The notes under the pieces were generated by a model. The model was not told where the DNA came from, did not search any database, and was given only the letters and a program-made list of their open reading frames with translations. Position numbers and translations under genes: made by a program. Positions 33,656 to 41,674 of a stretch of DNA of 64,000 nucleotides are shown here, piece by piece (the first letter of the stretch is position 1; each line of letters opens with the position of its first letter). The stretch comes from JACVRW01 sp963846505 (GTDB lineage: Bacteria; Actinomycetota; Thermoleophilia; Solirubrobacterales; Thermoleophilaceae): contig CAWJWD010000004.1 of NCBI GenBank assembly GCA_963846505.1, positions 992,001 to 1,056,000 of the forward strand. The letters are read 5' to 3'.

Positions 33656-35527
33656 CCCATCACCTTGTGCAGCTGGGCGTACACGTCGCGCGCGACCTTA
33701 CCCGGCAGGCCGGGCACTCCCTCCAGCTCCTCGCGGCTGGCCTCCAGCACGCGCTCGGGCGAGCCGAAGTGGGCCAGGATGCTGCGCTTGCGCGCCGGGC
33801 CGACGCCGGGCAGCTCGTCGAGCACCGAGCGCGTCATCGCGCGGTCGCGGCGGCCGCGGTGGAACTCGATCGCGAAGCGGTGCGCCTCGTCGCGCACGCG
33901 CTGCAGCAGCTGCAGCTCGGGCGTGTGGTGGTCGAGCACCAGCGGCGCGCGGCGGCCCGGGCACGAAGACCTCCTCGATCCGCTTGGCGAGGCTGATCAC
34001 CGTCACGCCGAGGTCGCGGAACGGGACCGAGCTCCTTGAGCCCCGCCGACAGCTGGCCCTTGCCGCCGTCGATCACGATCACCGTCGGCACCGAGGCGAA
34101 GCTCTCGTCGTACTCCTTGTCGTGCGGCGAGCGCTCGCGCTGGGCTGACGTACTGCGCCATCCGCCGCGACGAGCACCTCGCCCATCGCGGCGAAGTCGT
34201 CCTGCACCGACTCGCGGATCACGAAGCGGCGGTAGTCGGACTTCTTCGGCGCGCCGCCCTCGAACACGACCATCGACGCGACCGTGTGCGTGCCCATCAC
34301 GTGCGAGATGTCGAAGCACTCGATCCGCATCGGGATCGTGTCCAGCCCGAGCGCCTGCTGGAGCCCGTCGAGCGCCTCGATGCGGCGGCTGCGCCGGTGC
34401 TCGGAGCGCAGCCGGTCCTGGTCGAGCGCCAGCCGCGCGTTGCGCTGGGCCAGCTCGAGGATGCGGCGCTTGTCGCCGCGCTCGGCGTGCTTGACCTCGA
34501 CGGGCGCGCCGCGGCGCTCGCTCAGCGCCGAGCGCCAGCGTCTCGGTGTCGGTCACGCTCGCGCGGCACGATCACCTGCGGCGGCACCGCCAGCGCGCTG
34601 GCGTAGTACTGGAGCACGAACTCCTCGGCCACCTCGCCCTCGTCGCGGCGGGCGGCGTTCTCGAGGTAGAAGCTCTGGCGGTCGGCGAGCACGCCGTCGC
34701 GGACCTGGAAGACCTGGGCGTTGGCGTCGGCCTCCTCGGCCGCGACGGCGATCGCGTCGAGCGTGCCGACGGCCTCGTTCGAGATCCGCTGGCGCTCGAG
34801 CAGCGAGCGCACGGCCCGAGCTTGTTGCGGTACTGCGCCGCCTGCTCGAACTCCTGCGGCTGCGGCCGCCTTGCGCATCCGCTGCTCGAGCAGCGCGCTC
34901 GATCTGGCGGTAGCGCCCGGAGAGGAAGTCGACGATCGTGTCGACGTTCTCGCGGTACTCCTCCTTGGAGATGTAGCCGACGCAGGGGGCCTGGCAGCGC
35001 TTGATGTAGTAGTCGAGGCAGGGGCTGCCGGAGGCGCGGCCGGGCTCGGGCCCGTCGCAGGTGCGGTACTGGAAGACCTTGCCGAGCAGGTCGAGCGTCT
35101 CGCGCACGCGCTTGGCGTTCGAGAAGGGGCCGAAGTAGGCGCGGTCGCGGCGGTGGCGCTCGCGGGTGAAGTAGATGCGCGGGAAGTCCTCGTCGAGGCT
35201 GATCGCGATGTAGGGGTACGACTTGTCGTCGCGCAGCTTGACGTTGAAGAGCGGCCGGTAGCGCTTGATGAACTCCTGCTCGGCCAGCAGCGCCTCGGCC
35301 TCGGTCTCGGTCGCGATGAACTCGATGTCCTCGATCTGGGACACCATGTCGACCGAGCCGCGCGCGCCGCCCGGCTTGGAGAAGTGGCCGGCCACCCGCT
35401 TGCGCAGCGAGCGGGCCTTGCCGACGTAGAGCACCTTCCGCTTGGCGCCGCGGAAGATGTAGACGCCGGGAGCGTCGGGCAGGCTGCGACGCTGCTCCTT
35501 GACGCGATCGGCGATGGCGGCTTCCAT
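33652..35527 (-). CDS. uvrC: Excinuclease ABC subunit C (UvrC), frameshifted
   Basis: Makes both incisions in nucleotide excision repair with UvrAB. ATG 35527 starts the GIY-YIG nuclease: LPDAPGVYIFRGAKRKVLYV, GKARSLRKRVAGHFS, FGPFSNAKRVRETLDLLGKV, and the Cys cluster SPCLDYYIKRCQAPCVGYIS. The UVR motif follows (FEQAAQYRNKLRAVRSLLER), then the RNase H-like domain (IECFDISHVMGTHTVASMVV, PTVIVIDGGKGQLSAGLKEL, HRFAIEFHRGRR) and two helix-hairpin-helix repeats (LPGVGPARKRSILAHFGSPE, GVPGLPGKVARDVYAQLHK). At least six indels. About 620 residues, normal. Confidence 0.94.
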
Positions 35528-35563
35528 CCTCGTTCGAGGATATGCGCCGCGCCGGGCGGCTCG

Positions 35564-36026
35564 TCAGACGAGCACGCGCCCGACCGACTCGGCGACGCAG
35601 ACGGGCTTCTCGCCGCCCTCGACCTCGACCGTCCAGCGCTGGACGAGCTGGTGCCAGCCGCCGCCGACGTCGTCGACGCCGACGGTCTCCATGCTCGCGC
35701 GCACGCGGCTGTCCGACGGGCACCGGCGCGGGGAAGCGGACCTTGTTCCAGCCGTAGTTGACGCCGAGCTTGAAGCCGGTCGACTCGATCAGCGAGGGCC
35801 GGAAGCCGTCGATCAGCGACAGCGTCAGGTTGCCGTGGGCGATCGTCGTGCCGAACGGGCTCTCGCGCGCGGCGCGCTCGCTGTCGACGTGGATCCACTG
35901 GTGGTCGCCGGAGACCTCGGCGAACTGGTCGATCAGCTCCTGGGTCACCTCGCGCCAGTCGCTCGGGCCGATCGTCTGGCCGACCAGCGCTCGCAGTTCG
36001 TCGATGCCGTTCACGGTGATGGCCAT
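35564..36026 (-). CDS. MaoC-family (R)-hydratase, one frameshift
   Basis: Hot-dog-fold dehydratase acting on enoyl-CoA thioesters. ATG 36026 starts MAITVNGIDELRALVGQTIG, then DQFAEVSGDHQWIHVDSERA with the Asp and His of the hydratase-2 motif (D-x-x-x-x-H), ARESPFGTTIAHGNLTLSLI, and LGVNYGWNKVRFPAPVPVG. After one indel near 35720 the frame shows RVRASMETVGVDDVGGGWHQ and VEVEGGEKPVCVAESVGRVL. About 152 residues, typical. It is divergent from the crotonase gene (90 bases between starts), suggesting a shared fatty-acid or polyester role. Confidence 0.88.
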
Positions 36027-36116
36027 GGCGTCAGGCTACCTGCGCCCGCGATCCCGGCGCTCCGGCGAGAATGGGCGCGACTCGACCCCCGATCGCTTTC
36101 GTAGGAGCCGCCCGCG

Positions 36117-36996
36117 ATGGACTTCACCCAGATTCGCTACGAGGTCGCAGACGACGTGCTGACGATCACGCTCGAATCGGCCGGAGCGGCTGAACGCGTG
36201 GACGGCGGTGATGCAGGGTGAGCTGCTGGAGGCCTTCGACCTCGCCGACGCCGACGACGGCGTGCGCGCCGTGGTCGTCACCGGCGCCGGCCGCGGCTTC
36301 TGCGCCGGCGCCGACCTCGAGAGCGGCGGCGACACGTTCGACTGGAGCAAGCGTGCGGGCGGCGACGCGGTGCTCGGCGAGGCCGGCGCCGAGGTGCCGC
36401 GCGACGGCGGCGGGCGCCTGTCGCTGCGGATATTCCGCTGCACGAAGCCGGTGATCGCGGCCATCAACGGCCCGGCGGTCGGCGTCGGCGCGACGATGAC
36501 GCTGCCGATGGACGTGCGACTCGCGGCTGAGAGCGCGCGCATGGGCTTCGTCTTCACGCGGCGCGGAATCGTGCCCGAGGCGGCCTCGAGCTGGTTCCTG
36601 CCGCGCGCGGTCGGGATCTCGCAGGCGATGGAGTGGGCCGCCACCGGGCGCGTCTTCGACGCCGAGGAGGCGCTGCGCGGCGGGCTCGTGCGCAGCGTGC
36701 ACGGCGCCGACGAGCTGCTGCCCGCGGCCTACGCGCTCGCGGCCGAGATCGCCGCCAACACCGCCCCGGTCTCGGTGGCGCTGGCGCGGCAGCTGATGTG
36801 GCGCATGCTCGGCGCCTCGCATCCGATGGAGGCCCACCAGGCGGACTCGCGAGCGATGTTCGCGCGCGGCACGTCCGCCGACGTGCGCGAGGGCATCGAG
36901 TCGTTCCTCGAGAAGCGCGACCCGGTGTTCTCCGATCGCGTCAGCGACGGGCTGCCGGAGACCGTGCCGGGCTGGAAGGAACCGGAGTTCCGCTGA
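36117..36996 (+). CDS. Enoyl-CoA hydratase/isomerase (crotonase) family protein, one frameshift
   Basis: ATG 36117 follows GTAGGAGCC. DFTQIRYEVADDVLTITLE starts the fold; one indel near 36185 shifts RLNAWTAVMQ. Oxyanion residues: VVVTGAGRGFCAGADLESGG and INGPAVGVGATMTLPMDVRL, then FTRRGIVPEAASSWFLPRAV with a Glu at the usual second acid position. The tail GTSADVREGIESFLEKRDPV ends the trimerisation helices. About 292 residues. Substrate unknown. From here downstream most genes are free of indels. Confidence 0.9.
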
Positions 36997-37041
36997 GCAC
37001 CGTCGCCGCTCGCCCCCGGCGGTCCACGTCGTCGAGCGGCG

Positions 37042-37722
37042 TCAGCCGAGACCGCGACGGTTCCAGGGCTTCGACCGCAGCGCCGAGGCGAGCTTCGTCG
37101 TCGCGTCCTCGAGCACCGGCTCGCCGTGCGTGACGAGCACCCGCTCGGGCGCAAGCTCGAGCAGCGGCTTCAGCGTCGGGACGAAGCGCTCGCGGTACCA
37201 GCGCGTGCGCCGCTCGCCGTCGAGCGGGTCCTCCCAGACGCGTAGGCGGCCCTTCGTCTCGATCACGGCGTCGCCGAACACGAGCGCGTCGTGCGACGGG
37301 ATCCAGAGCGGCTGCTCGGTGCGCCGAGGGCTGCCGATCGCGTACGCGCGCACGCCGGCCGGGAGCTCGGTCTCCGGCGTGACCGCGTTGAACTGTGCGC
37401 GGCGCTCGAGCCGACCCGTACAGGCCTCGTGGCCCCAGATCGTGCAGCGCTTGCCGTGCTCGAGCCGGATGCGCTCGGCGTCGCGGACGTGGTACGGCAT
37501 CGTGATCAGGACCGCGATCTCTCCGCCGCCTGCGATCTCGTTCACCAACTCGTGGGCCGGCGCCGGGTCCGAGGGCAGCAGCGGGTCGATCACGAGCGCC
37601 ACACCGTCCGTCCTCACGGCGTAGGACGCCACCTCGTCGCCGAAGCCCGCCGGGTGCCATTCGGGATGGCGCGCCGTCCAGCGCCAGATGTCGTCGTCGA
37701 TTTGCTCGGGGAGCGCCGCCAT
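37042..37722 (-). CDS. MBL-fold metallo-hydrolase-like protein with degenerate metal motif
   Basis: Intact, 226 residues. ATG 37722 (an in-frame start at 37800 would add a poorly coding stretch). Fold markers: VASYAVRTDGVALVIDPLLP (strand pair with DPLLP), IAVLITMPYHVRDAERIR where the zinc motif T-H-x-H-x-D-H is expected, IPSHDALVFGDAVIETKG (GDAV) and ERVLVTHGEPV (THG). Only one His and the Asp of the metal motif survive, so it may bind one metal or none. It is the gene after the two small membrane proteins on the same strand, 37 bases downstream. Confidence 0.72.
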   Translation of the reverse strand: MAALPEQIDDDIWRWTARHPEWHPAGFGDEVASYAVRTDGVALVIDPLLPSDPAPAHELVNEIAGGGEIAVLITMPYHVRDAERIRLEHGKRCTIWGHEACTGRLERRAQFNAVTPETELPAGVRAYAIGSPRRTEQPLWIPSHDALVFGDAVIETKGRLRVWEDPLDGERRTRWYRERFVPTLKPLLELAPERVLVTHGEPVLEDATTKLASALRSKPWNRRGLG

Positions 37723-37759
37723 GGGCGCATGATAACCGATGAAACAGTTTGAGCAGTTA

Positions 37760-37960
37760 TCAACGTCGGGATCGATCCTTGGGCTTGGGTTCAACGCCAT
37801 AGAAGCCCTCGCGATCGACCAACGTCACGAAGAGCATCCCGATGAGCACGACCCCCGTGCGCCCCCACGAACCAAGCTGAAGCGCGCCGCTGAGCCCAGC
37901 GCAAGCGGCAGCCATCGGGACCAGTAGTAGGTATGAGAGCAATTTGCGACTCATAGTCAT
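37760..37960 (-). CDS. Small two-helix membrane protein, unknown, low GC
   Basis: 66 residues: MTMSRKLLSYLLLVPMAAAC opens the first membrane helix (about 7-27), WGRTGVVLIGMLFVTLV is the second (about 32-48), then a basic tail ending KPKDRSRR. No family recognised. GC is clearly lower than around it and codons such as TTG, ATT, CTA appear. The start lies in copy 1 of a 31-bp tandem repeat; without the duplication it would overlap the stop of the 82-residue gene as TGATG. Small size, two helices, basic tail and closeness to wall hydrolase domains recall holin-like proteins, but that is inference. Confidence 0.6.
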   Translation of the reverse strand: MTMSRKLLSYLLLVPMAAACAGLSGALQLGSWGRTGVVLIGMLFVTLVDREGFYGVEPKPKDRSRR

Positions 37961-38008
37961 CAGAATACGACATGTAGCGACTCATAGTCATCAGAATACG
38001 ACATGTAG
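37946..38008. repeat. 31-bp perfect tandem duplication at a gene junction
   Basis: A 31-base unit beginning GCGACTCATAGTCATCAG and ending ACGACATGTA occurs twice head to tail (37946-37976 and 37977-38007, plus one further matching G). It holds the 3' end and TGA of the 82-residue gene and the ATG of the 66-residue gene. The unit length is not a multiple of 3, so the second copy cannot extend either frame. Confidence 0.95.
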
Positions 38009-38239
38009 ACACTCGAAGAGCACACCTGCAACCAGCCCTCCGTTGGACCATCGAGCGATCACTACGAACGGATCCCGCTCGGGTCGGTGACGATGCCGGC
38101 GATAGGCGACGCCGGTGCCGATCAGCGTGAAGATCGTCGCGATGCGAATCACACCGTCGATCCGATCCGTGAATCCGCCCGCGAGCACTAGCCAAGCAAG
38201 CATCGCTGGCACGAAGGTGAATGTGGCCTGCTCGCTCAC
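37991..38239 (-). CDS. Small hydrophobic membrane protein, unknown, low GC
   Basis: 82 residues. GTG 38239 overlaps the stop of the TadG-like fusion gene (GTGA). Hydrophobic segments: FVPAMLAWLVLAG (9-21), GVIRIATIFTLIGTGVAY (29-46) and NGGLVAGVLFECLHVVF (66-82), with a basic loop RRHRHRPERD between the second and third. Two or three membrane passes. No known family. Its 3' end lies in copy 2 of the 31-bp repeat. Coupling to the upstream gene suggests it is made together with the TadG-VanY-SLT protein. Confidence 0.62.
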   Translation of the reverse strand: MSEQATFTFVPAMLAWLVLAGGFTDRIDGVIRIATIFTLIGTGVAYRRHRHRPERDPFVVIARWSNGGLVAGVLFECLHVVF

Positions 38240-39678
38240 TCGATCAGCTCCACGTTCGTGCCGACCGCCGCCGTCAGCTCGCCGGCACCGCCGAGCAGGC
38301 CGAGGATGCGGGTCACGTAGGCGCGGGTCTCCGGGTAGGGCGGGATGCCGCCGTACTGCTCGACCGCGCCGGCACCGGCGTTGTAGGCGGCCAGGGCGAG
38401 GGCGACCTTGCCCTCGAACTGCTTCAGCAGGTCGCTCATCAGGTGTGCCTGAGCATCGATCGCCTGCTCGGCGTCGAAGGGGTTCGAGAGGCCGTAGGAC
38501 GCTGCCGTGCCCGGCATGAACTGGGCGATGCCCTGCGCCCCGGCCGGGCTCTGGGCGAAGGGGTTGAAGCCCGACTCGGCATAGAGCTGGGCGGCGAGCA
38601 GGGCCATGGGCACGTTCCAGCGCAGCGCAGCGGCGGCGATCGGGTCGTGGAAGCGGGGCGGGACGAACGACGGCAGGCCATGGACGACGCGAGCGTGGTC
38701 GCCGCCCGGCGGCTCCCAGGAGCCCTTGTCGTACTGGGCAGGATGGGCGCGATCACGCGGGTTGGCTCCGAAGCCGTAATGCCACGGCTCCCAGGCGTAG
38801 CGGTGGATGAAGCCGAAGCGACCGGCGTGCTGCTTCAGCCAGGCATACGCCGCCGGCGGGCCGAGGTCGAGCTCCGTGCCGTAGCGGTGCAGGCTGGTGC
38901 CCGGCGGCGCCACCCAGCGGGGGTTGGGATTCTGCGCGAACAGGCGCGCCTGCTCGGCGTCCGAGCGAAAGCCGCTCGTGACCGACAGCTGCAACCCCGC
39001 CTCGCGGCGGGCAGCCGCGGCCATGGCGTCGAACGCCGCCGCCACGTCGGGACGCATCGGCCTTCCCATCCGATATGCCAGCGGGCCGTCGTAGCCACCG
39101 CCGCTCGCGGTCGACGGCATGCCCCAGGGCACGTCGTCGCTCACCGACAGGCCGGCCGTCGCGCTCGCTGTCACCGGCACCGACCCTCGCCGGGCACCGA
39201 GCCGCGCGGCGTGGACGCCGCGTACGGCGACCGTGACCCGCGTGGGCGCAAACGATCCGCGCGGGAACGAGACGCCTGCCGCGCTCAGGGCCACGCCGTT
39301 GGCCTCGGCAACCTCGATCGCGGTCTGCCGCGCCTGCGCCATGTACTGGGACAGCGACAGGTACGCCGGGTTGGGCAGGCCGCCCTCCAGCGTGGGCGAC
39401 GCGAACAAGCTCGGATAGAGCCGCTGCATCGTCCTGGCAGCCGAGATCGCCGCGAGGTCCGCGGCGCGCTGGTGCTTGCCCTTGGCCCCCAGCGCCTGCC
39501 CGAAGGCGAACAGCACGAGCACGCCCGCGACCAGGGCGGCGACGACGCCGAGCAGCAGCACCGACGCCTGCCCGTGCTCGGACGAGCATGCCCGGTTTCG
39601 GCGCATCCGCTCCCGAGGCGTCGACGTCGATGGCTGGGACCCGGCCGACCGCGAGCCGATCGGGCCGAGGCCGGTCAC
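38236..39678 (-). CDS. TadG-like pseudopilin domain fused to VanY carboxypeptidase and SLT transglycosylase domains
   Basis: Intact, 480 residues. Start GTG 39678 overlaps the TadZ-like stop and has GGAG upstream; ATG 39606 is an alternative. Residues 36-92 are a TadE/G-like N-terminus: GQASVLLLGVVAALVAGVLV, then GKHQRAADLAAISAARTM. About 200-305 is a VanY (M15) D,D-carboxypeptidase: VTSGFRSDAEQARLFAQNP, SLHRYGTELDL (His 264, Asp 271) and WEPWH (Glu 297, His 300). About 340-460 is an SLT lytic transglycosylase: LYAESGFNPFAQSPAGAQGI (Glu 368), FMPGTAASYG, AAYNAGAGAVEQYGG. All catalytic residues are kept. It should sit in the membrane with both enzyme domains facing the wall. Confidence 0.88.
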   Translation of the reverse strand: MTGLGPIGSRSAGSQPSTSTPRERMRRNRACSSEHGQASVLLLGVVAALVAGVLVLFAFGQALGAKGKHQRAADLAAISAARTMQRLYPSLFASPTLEGGLPNPAYLSLSQYMAQARQTAIEVAEANGVALSAAGVSFPRGSFAPTRVTVAVRGVHAARLGARRGSVPVTASATAGLSVSDDVPWGMPSTASGGGYDGPLAYRMGRPMRPDVAAAFDAMAAAARREAGLQLSVTSGFRSDAEQARLFAQNPNPRWVAPPGTSLHRYGTELDLGPPAAYAWLKQHAGRFGFIHRYAWEPWHYGFGANPRDRAHPAQYDKGSWEPPGGDHARVVHGLPSFVPPRFHDPIAAAALRWNVPMALLAAQLYAESGFNPFAQSPAGAQGIAQFMPGTAASYGLSNPFDAEQAIDAQAHLMSDLLKQFEGKVALALAAYNAGAGAVEQYGGIPPYPETRAYVTRILGLLGGAGELTAAVGTNVELIE

Positions 39679-40412
39679 GTGTTGCTCCGCTGGGTCACCG
39701 CGTCGGCAAGGCGGGCGATCGCAGCGCCGAGAGCTCCACGAGGCTCGCGCCCGCCGAGTGCCAGCTGGGCGCCCATGCGCGACTCGGGCAACGCCAGGGC
39801 GCAGCGTCGCGCCCAAGCCTCGCCGACCGGCTCGCGCTGCCTGTTGAGCACCACGAGCGGGCGTACGCCGACCATGTCCATGCTCTCTTCCAGCACCGCG
39901 GCGAGCGCCGGCTCGACGTGCGGCGTCGCGACCAGCACGACGCGATCCGCGACCGCGGCCCACGCCCCGCCGACCGCGGCCGAGCCGGCGTCGAGGACGA
40001 GCGGCGCGTGGTGACGGGCGGTGTCGCTGAGCGCAAGCGGCTCTGCGCCGCCGACCAGGCAGAGGCGTCCGACCGCGCGGGTGGTCGCCCCGGGAACGTC
40101 CGCGAGCACGCGCGCCAGCTCGACGGCCGGTCGCGAGGCCAGCGGCACGCCGGCGAGGGCCGCCGTGCACGACACCGCCGCCGTGCCCGCAGCGTCACGC
40201 GTCGCCAGCTCCGCCGCCAACGCGCGTGCCACGACGCTGGCACCGCAGCCGTGCGCGAGCCCGAAGACGGCGACCACGGGCCGCGCCCCCACGCCAGGCT
40301 CGGTGACGCTCCCCGGAGCCGGCGGTGCGGGCTCTACGAGCCAGCCTCCTACGGCCGCGGCCACGCCCGCCAGACCACTCCGCCGGCGCGCACCCACGTG
40401 CCGGCCGGTCAT
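39675..40412 (-). CDS. MinD/ParA-like ATPase, TadZ/CpaE-like, with degenerate P-loop
   Basis: Intact, 245 residues. ATG 40412 follows GGGAGG. PVVAVFGLAHGCGASVVARA corresponds to the deviant Walker A of MinD-like proteins, with GCGAS in place of GKGGxGKT. HHAPLVLDAGSAAVGGAWAA is the switch region, and VVLVATPHVEPALAAVLEES with PLVVLNRQREPVGEA (base-recognition N-R) continues the fold. In Tad systems and the mycobacterial Rv3660c-type cluster a protein of this kind localises the pilus machine. The lysines normally contacting phosphate are absent, so ATP hydrolysis may be lost. Its neighbours are TadE- and TadG-like. Confidence 0.72.
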   Translation of the reverse strand: MTGRHVGARRRSGLAGVAAAVGGWLVEPAPPAPGSVTEPGVGARPVVAVFGLAHGCGASVVARALAAELATRDAAGTAAVSCTAALAGVPLASRPAVELARVLADVPGATTRAVGRLCLVGGAEPLALSDTARHHAPLVLDAGSAAVGGAWAAVADRVVLVATPHVEPALAAVLEESMDMVGVRPLVVLNRQREPVGEAWARRCALALPESRMGAQLALGGREPRGALGAAIARLADAVTQRSNT

Positions 40413-40470
40413 CGCCTTGGACCTCCCGAACCGCGTCCACGCCGCCTCGCGGCCCCGGGCACAGCGCGGA

Positions 40471-40827
40471 TCACAGCCCCACCTCCGCGCTCGCGCGAAC
40501 CTCGAGGCGACGGGAGAGGGCCTCGAGCGGCGCCGGCGGCCGGAGCCGGACGGCGATCCGCCCTCCACCGACCGAGACCTCGGCTTCGGCGCGAGACCAG
40601 CCCGGGAGCGCCTCGCGTGCGCCGGCGACCGGATCGCCTCCAGCCGCGAGCGCAAGCGCACCCGCCTCGGCGGCATTGCCCGCGAGCACGCTGGCATAGC
40701 CGACGGCGAGCAGCTGGAGCAGGACCAGCGCAAGGGCGAGCAGGGCAGGGAGCAGACCGAGCAGCTCGACGCTCGCCTGGCCGCGCTCGCAGCCGCGCCC
40801 AGCACGGGAGACGGGCCCTCGACTCAT
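40471..40827 (-). CDS. TadE-like pseudopilin
   Basis: Intact, 118 residues. ATG 40827 has GGAGGAG upstream and overlaps the previous TadE-like stop (ATGA). RGQASVELLGLLPALLALAL carries the prepilin-peptidase site (Gly before Q, Glu at +5) and membrane helix. GNAAEAGALALAAGGDP and a β-rich tail (AEAEVSVGGGRIAVRLRPPA) follow. TadE-family minor pilins sit in the membrane and prime Tad pili. No prepilin peptidase gene is in the window. Confidence 0.82.
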   Translation of the reverse strand: MSRGPVSRAGRGCERGQASVELLGLLPALLALALVLLQLLAVGYASVLAGNAAEAGALALAAGGDPVAGAREALPGWSRAEAEVSVGGGRIAVRLRPPAPLEALSRRLEVRASAEVGL

Positions 40828-41216
40828 CGCCGCTCCTCCGGCGCCGAGGACGACCGGCCGAGCGACGAGCTGGCGGACACCGCCACCGGGCCGTGCCACA
40901 GCCGCAGCAGTGGCATCCGAACGGACACCTCGACGCCCCCGGCCTCCCGCCGGACCACCCTCGAGCCTGCCTCGAACGCTCCGGGCAGGACGCTGCGTGC
41001 AGCCTGCTCCGGATCCCTACCGACCGCCTCGGCACGAGCCGCTGCCCGAGCGGCGTGGGCGGCCAGCCAGGCCGCCTGTCCAGCCAGCACGAGCTGCCAG
41101 GCCAGGAGCGCGACGACGAGCACGAGCGGCACGACCGCGACGAGCTCGACCGTCGCCTGCCCGCGCTCACCGACCACGTGCTCCCTGCCGCCCCTGCGAT
41201 GCCGACCGCTTGCCAT
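40824..41216 (-). CDS. TadE-like pseudopilin, first gene of the cluster
   Basis: Intact, 130 residues. ATG 41216, GGTGG upstream. ERGQATVELVAVVPLVLVVA has the processing Gly, Glu at +5 and the hydrophobic helix. AAHAARAAARAEAVGRDPEQ follows, then a β-rich domain with VVRREAGGVEVSVRMPLLRL. Same plan as the next gene, so the two arose by duplication or form a pair of minor pilins. It heads six genes in one direction with overlaps or short gaps; the 80 bases upstream probably hold the promoter, with no clear hexamers. Confidence 0.82.
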   Translation of the reverse strand: MASGRHRRGGREHVVGERGQATVELVAVVPLVLVVALLAWQLVLAGQAAWLAAHAARAAARAEAVGRDPEQAARSVLPGAFEAGSRVVRREAGGVEVSVRMPLLRLWHGPVAVSASSSLGRSSSAPEERR

Positions 41217-41296
41217 GCGGCCACCCTCGCGAGGGCCGCGTGACGGCTCAACGCCCGCGCGTTACAACTCGCGCACGTCCATGTGACGAGCGACCG

Positions 41297-41659
41297 TCAG
41301 CCGTAGCTGCGGTAGCGCACCCAGACGAAGTAGAGCCCGTACGACGCCAGCGCCAGCAGGCCGATCCAGACGATCAGCCCCGCGCCGCCCGTGTCGAGCA
41401 GGCGGCTGGTCGCGGTGAAGGTCAGCAGCGCGAGCCCGATCGAGCCGTACAGCACCATGGTCAGGGCGCGATCGAGCGTCGAGAGCTCGAAGTTGAACTG
41501 GCGGTAGAGGCGGTAGCCGAGGAAGGCGATCGCCACGAAGAAGGCCAACGTCAGCAGCGTCAGCACGACGTCGAGTGCGGTGCCCCCGCCTGGCAGCACC
41601 GTCAGCCCCAGCGCGATCAGCGCCACGACCCCGAACTTCCAGAGCCAGCTCACGCCCAC
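41297..41659 (-). CDS. Four-helix membrane protein of unknown function
   Basis: Intact, 120 residues from GTG 41659. Hydrophobic segments: FGVVALIALGLTVLP, ALDVVLTLLTLAFFVAIAFL, ALTMVLYGSIGLALLTFTA and GLIVWIGLLALASYGLYFVW, then a short basic end VRYRSYG. No known domain. It lies between uppP and the Tad-like operon, same strand, 15 bases after the uppP stop, so it may be co-transcribed with uppP. Confidence 0.7.
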   Translation of the reverse strand: MGVSWLWKFGVVALIALGLTVLPGGGTALDVVLTLLTLAFFVAIAFLGYRLYRQFNFELSTLDRALTMVLYGSIGLALLTFTATSRLLDTGGAGLIVWIGLLALASYGLYFVWVRYRSYG

Positions 41660-41674
41660 AAGGCTACCCGCGCG

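Noticed and set aside
38236..40170. Longer start for the TadG-VanY-SLT gene (644 codons)
   Set aside because: The extra N-terminal 160 residues are Arg/Ala-rich antisense of the intact TadZ-like gene; GTG 39678 overlaps that gene's stop in the usual coupling style.
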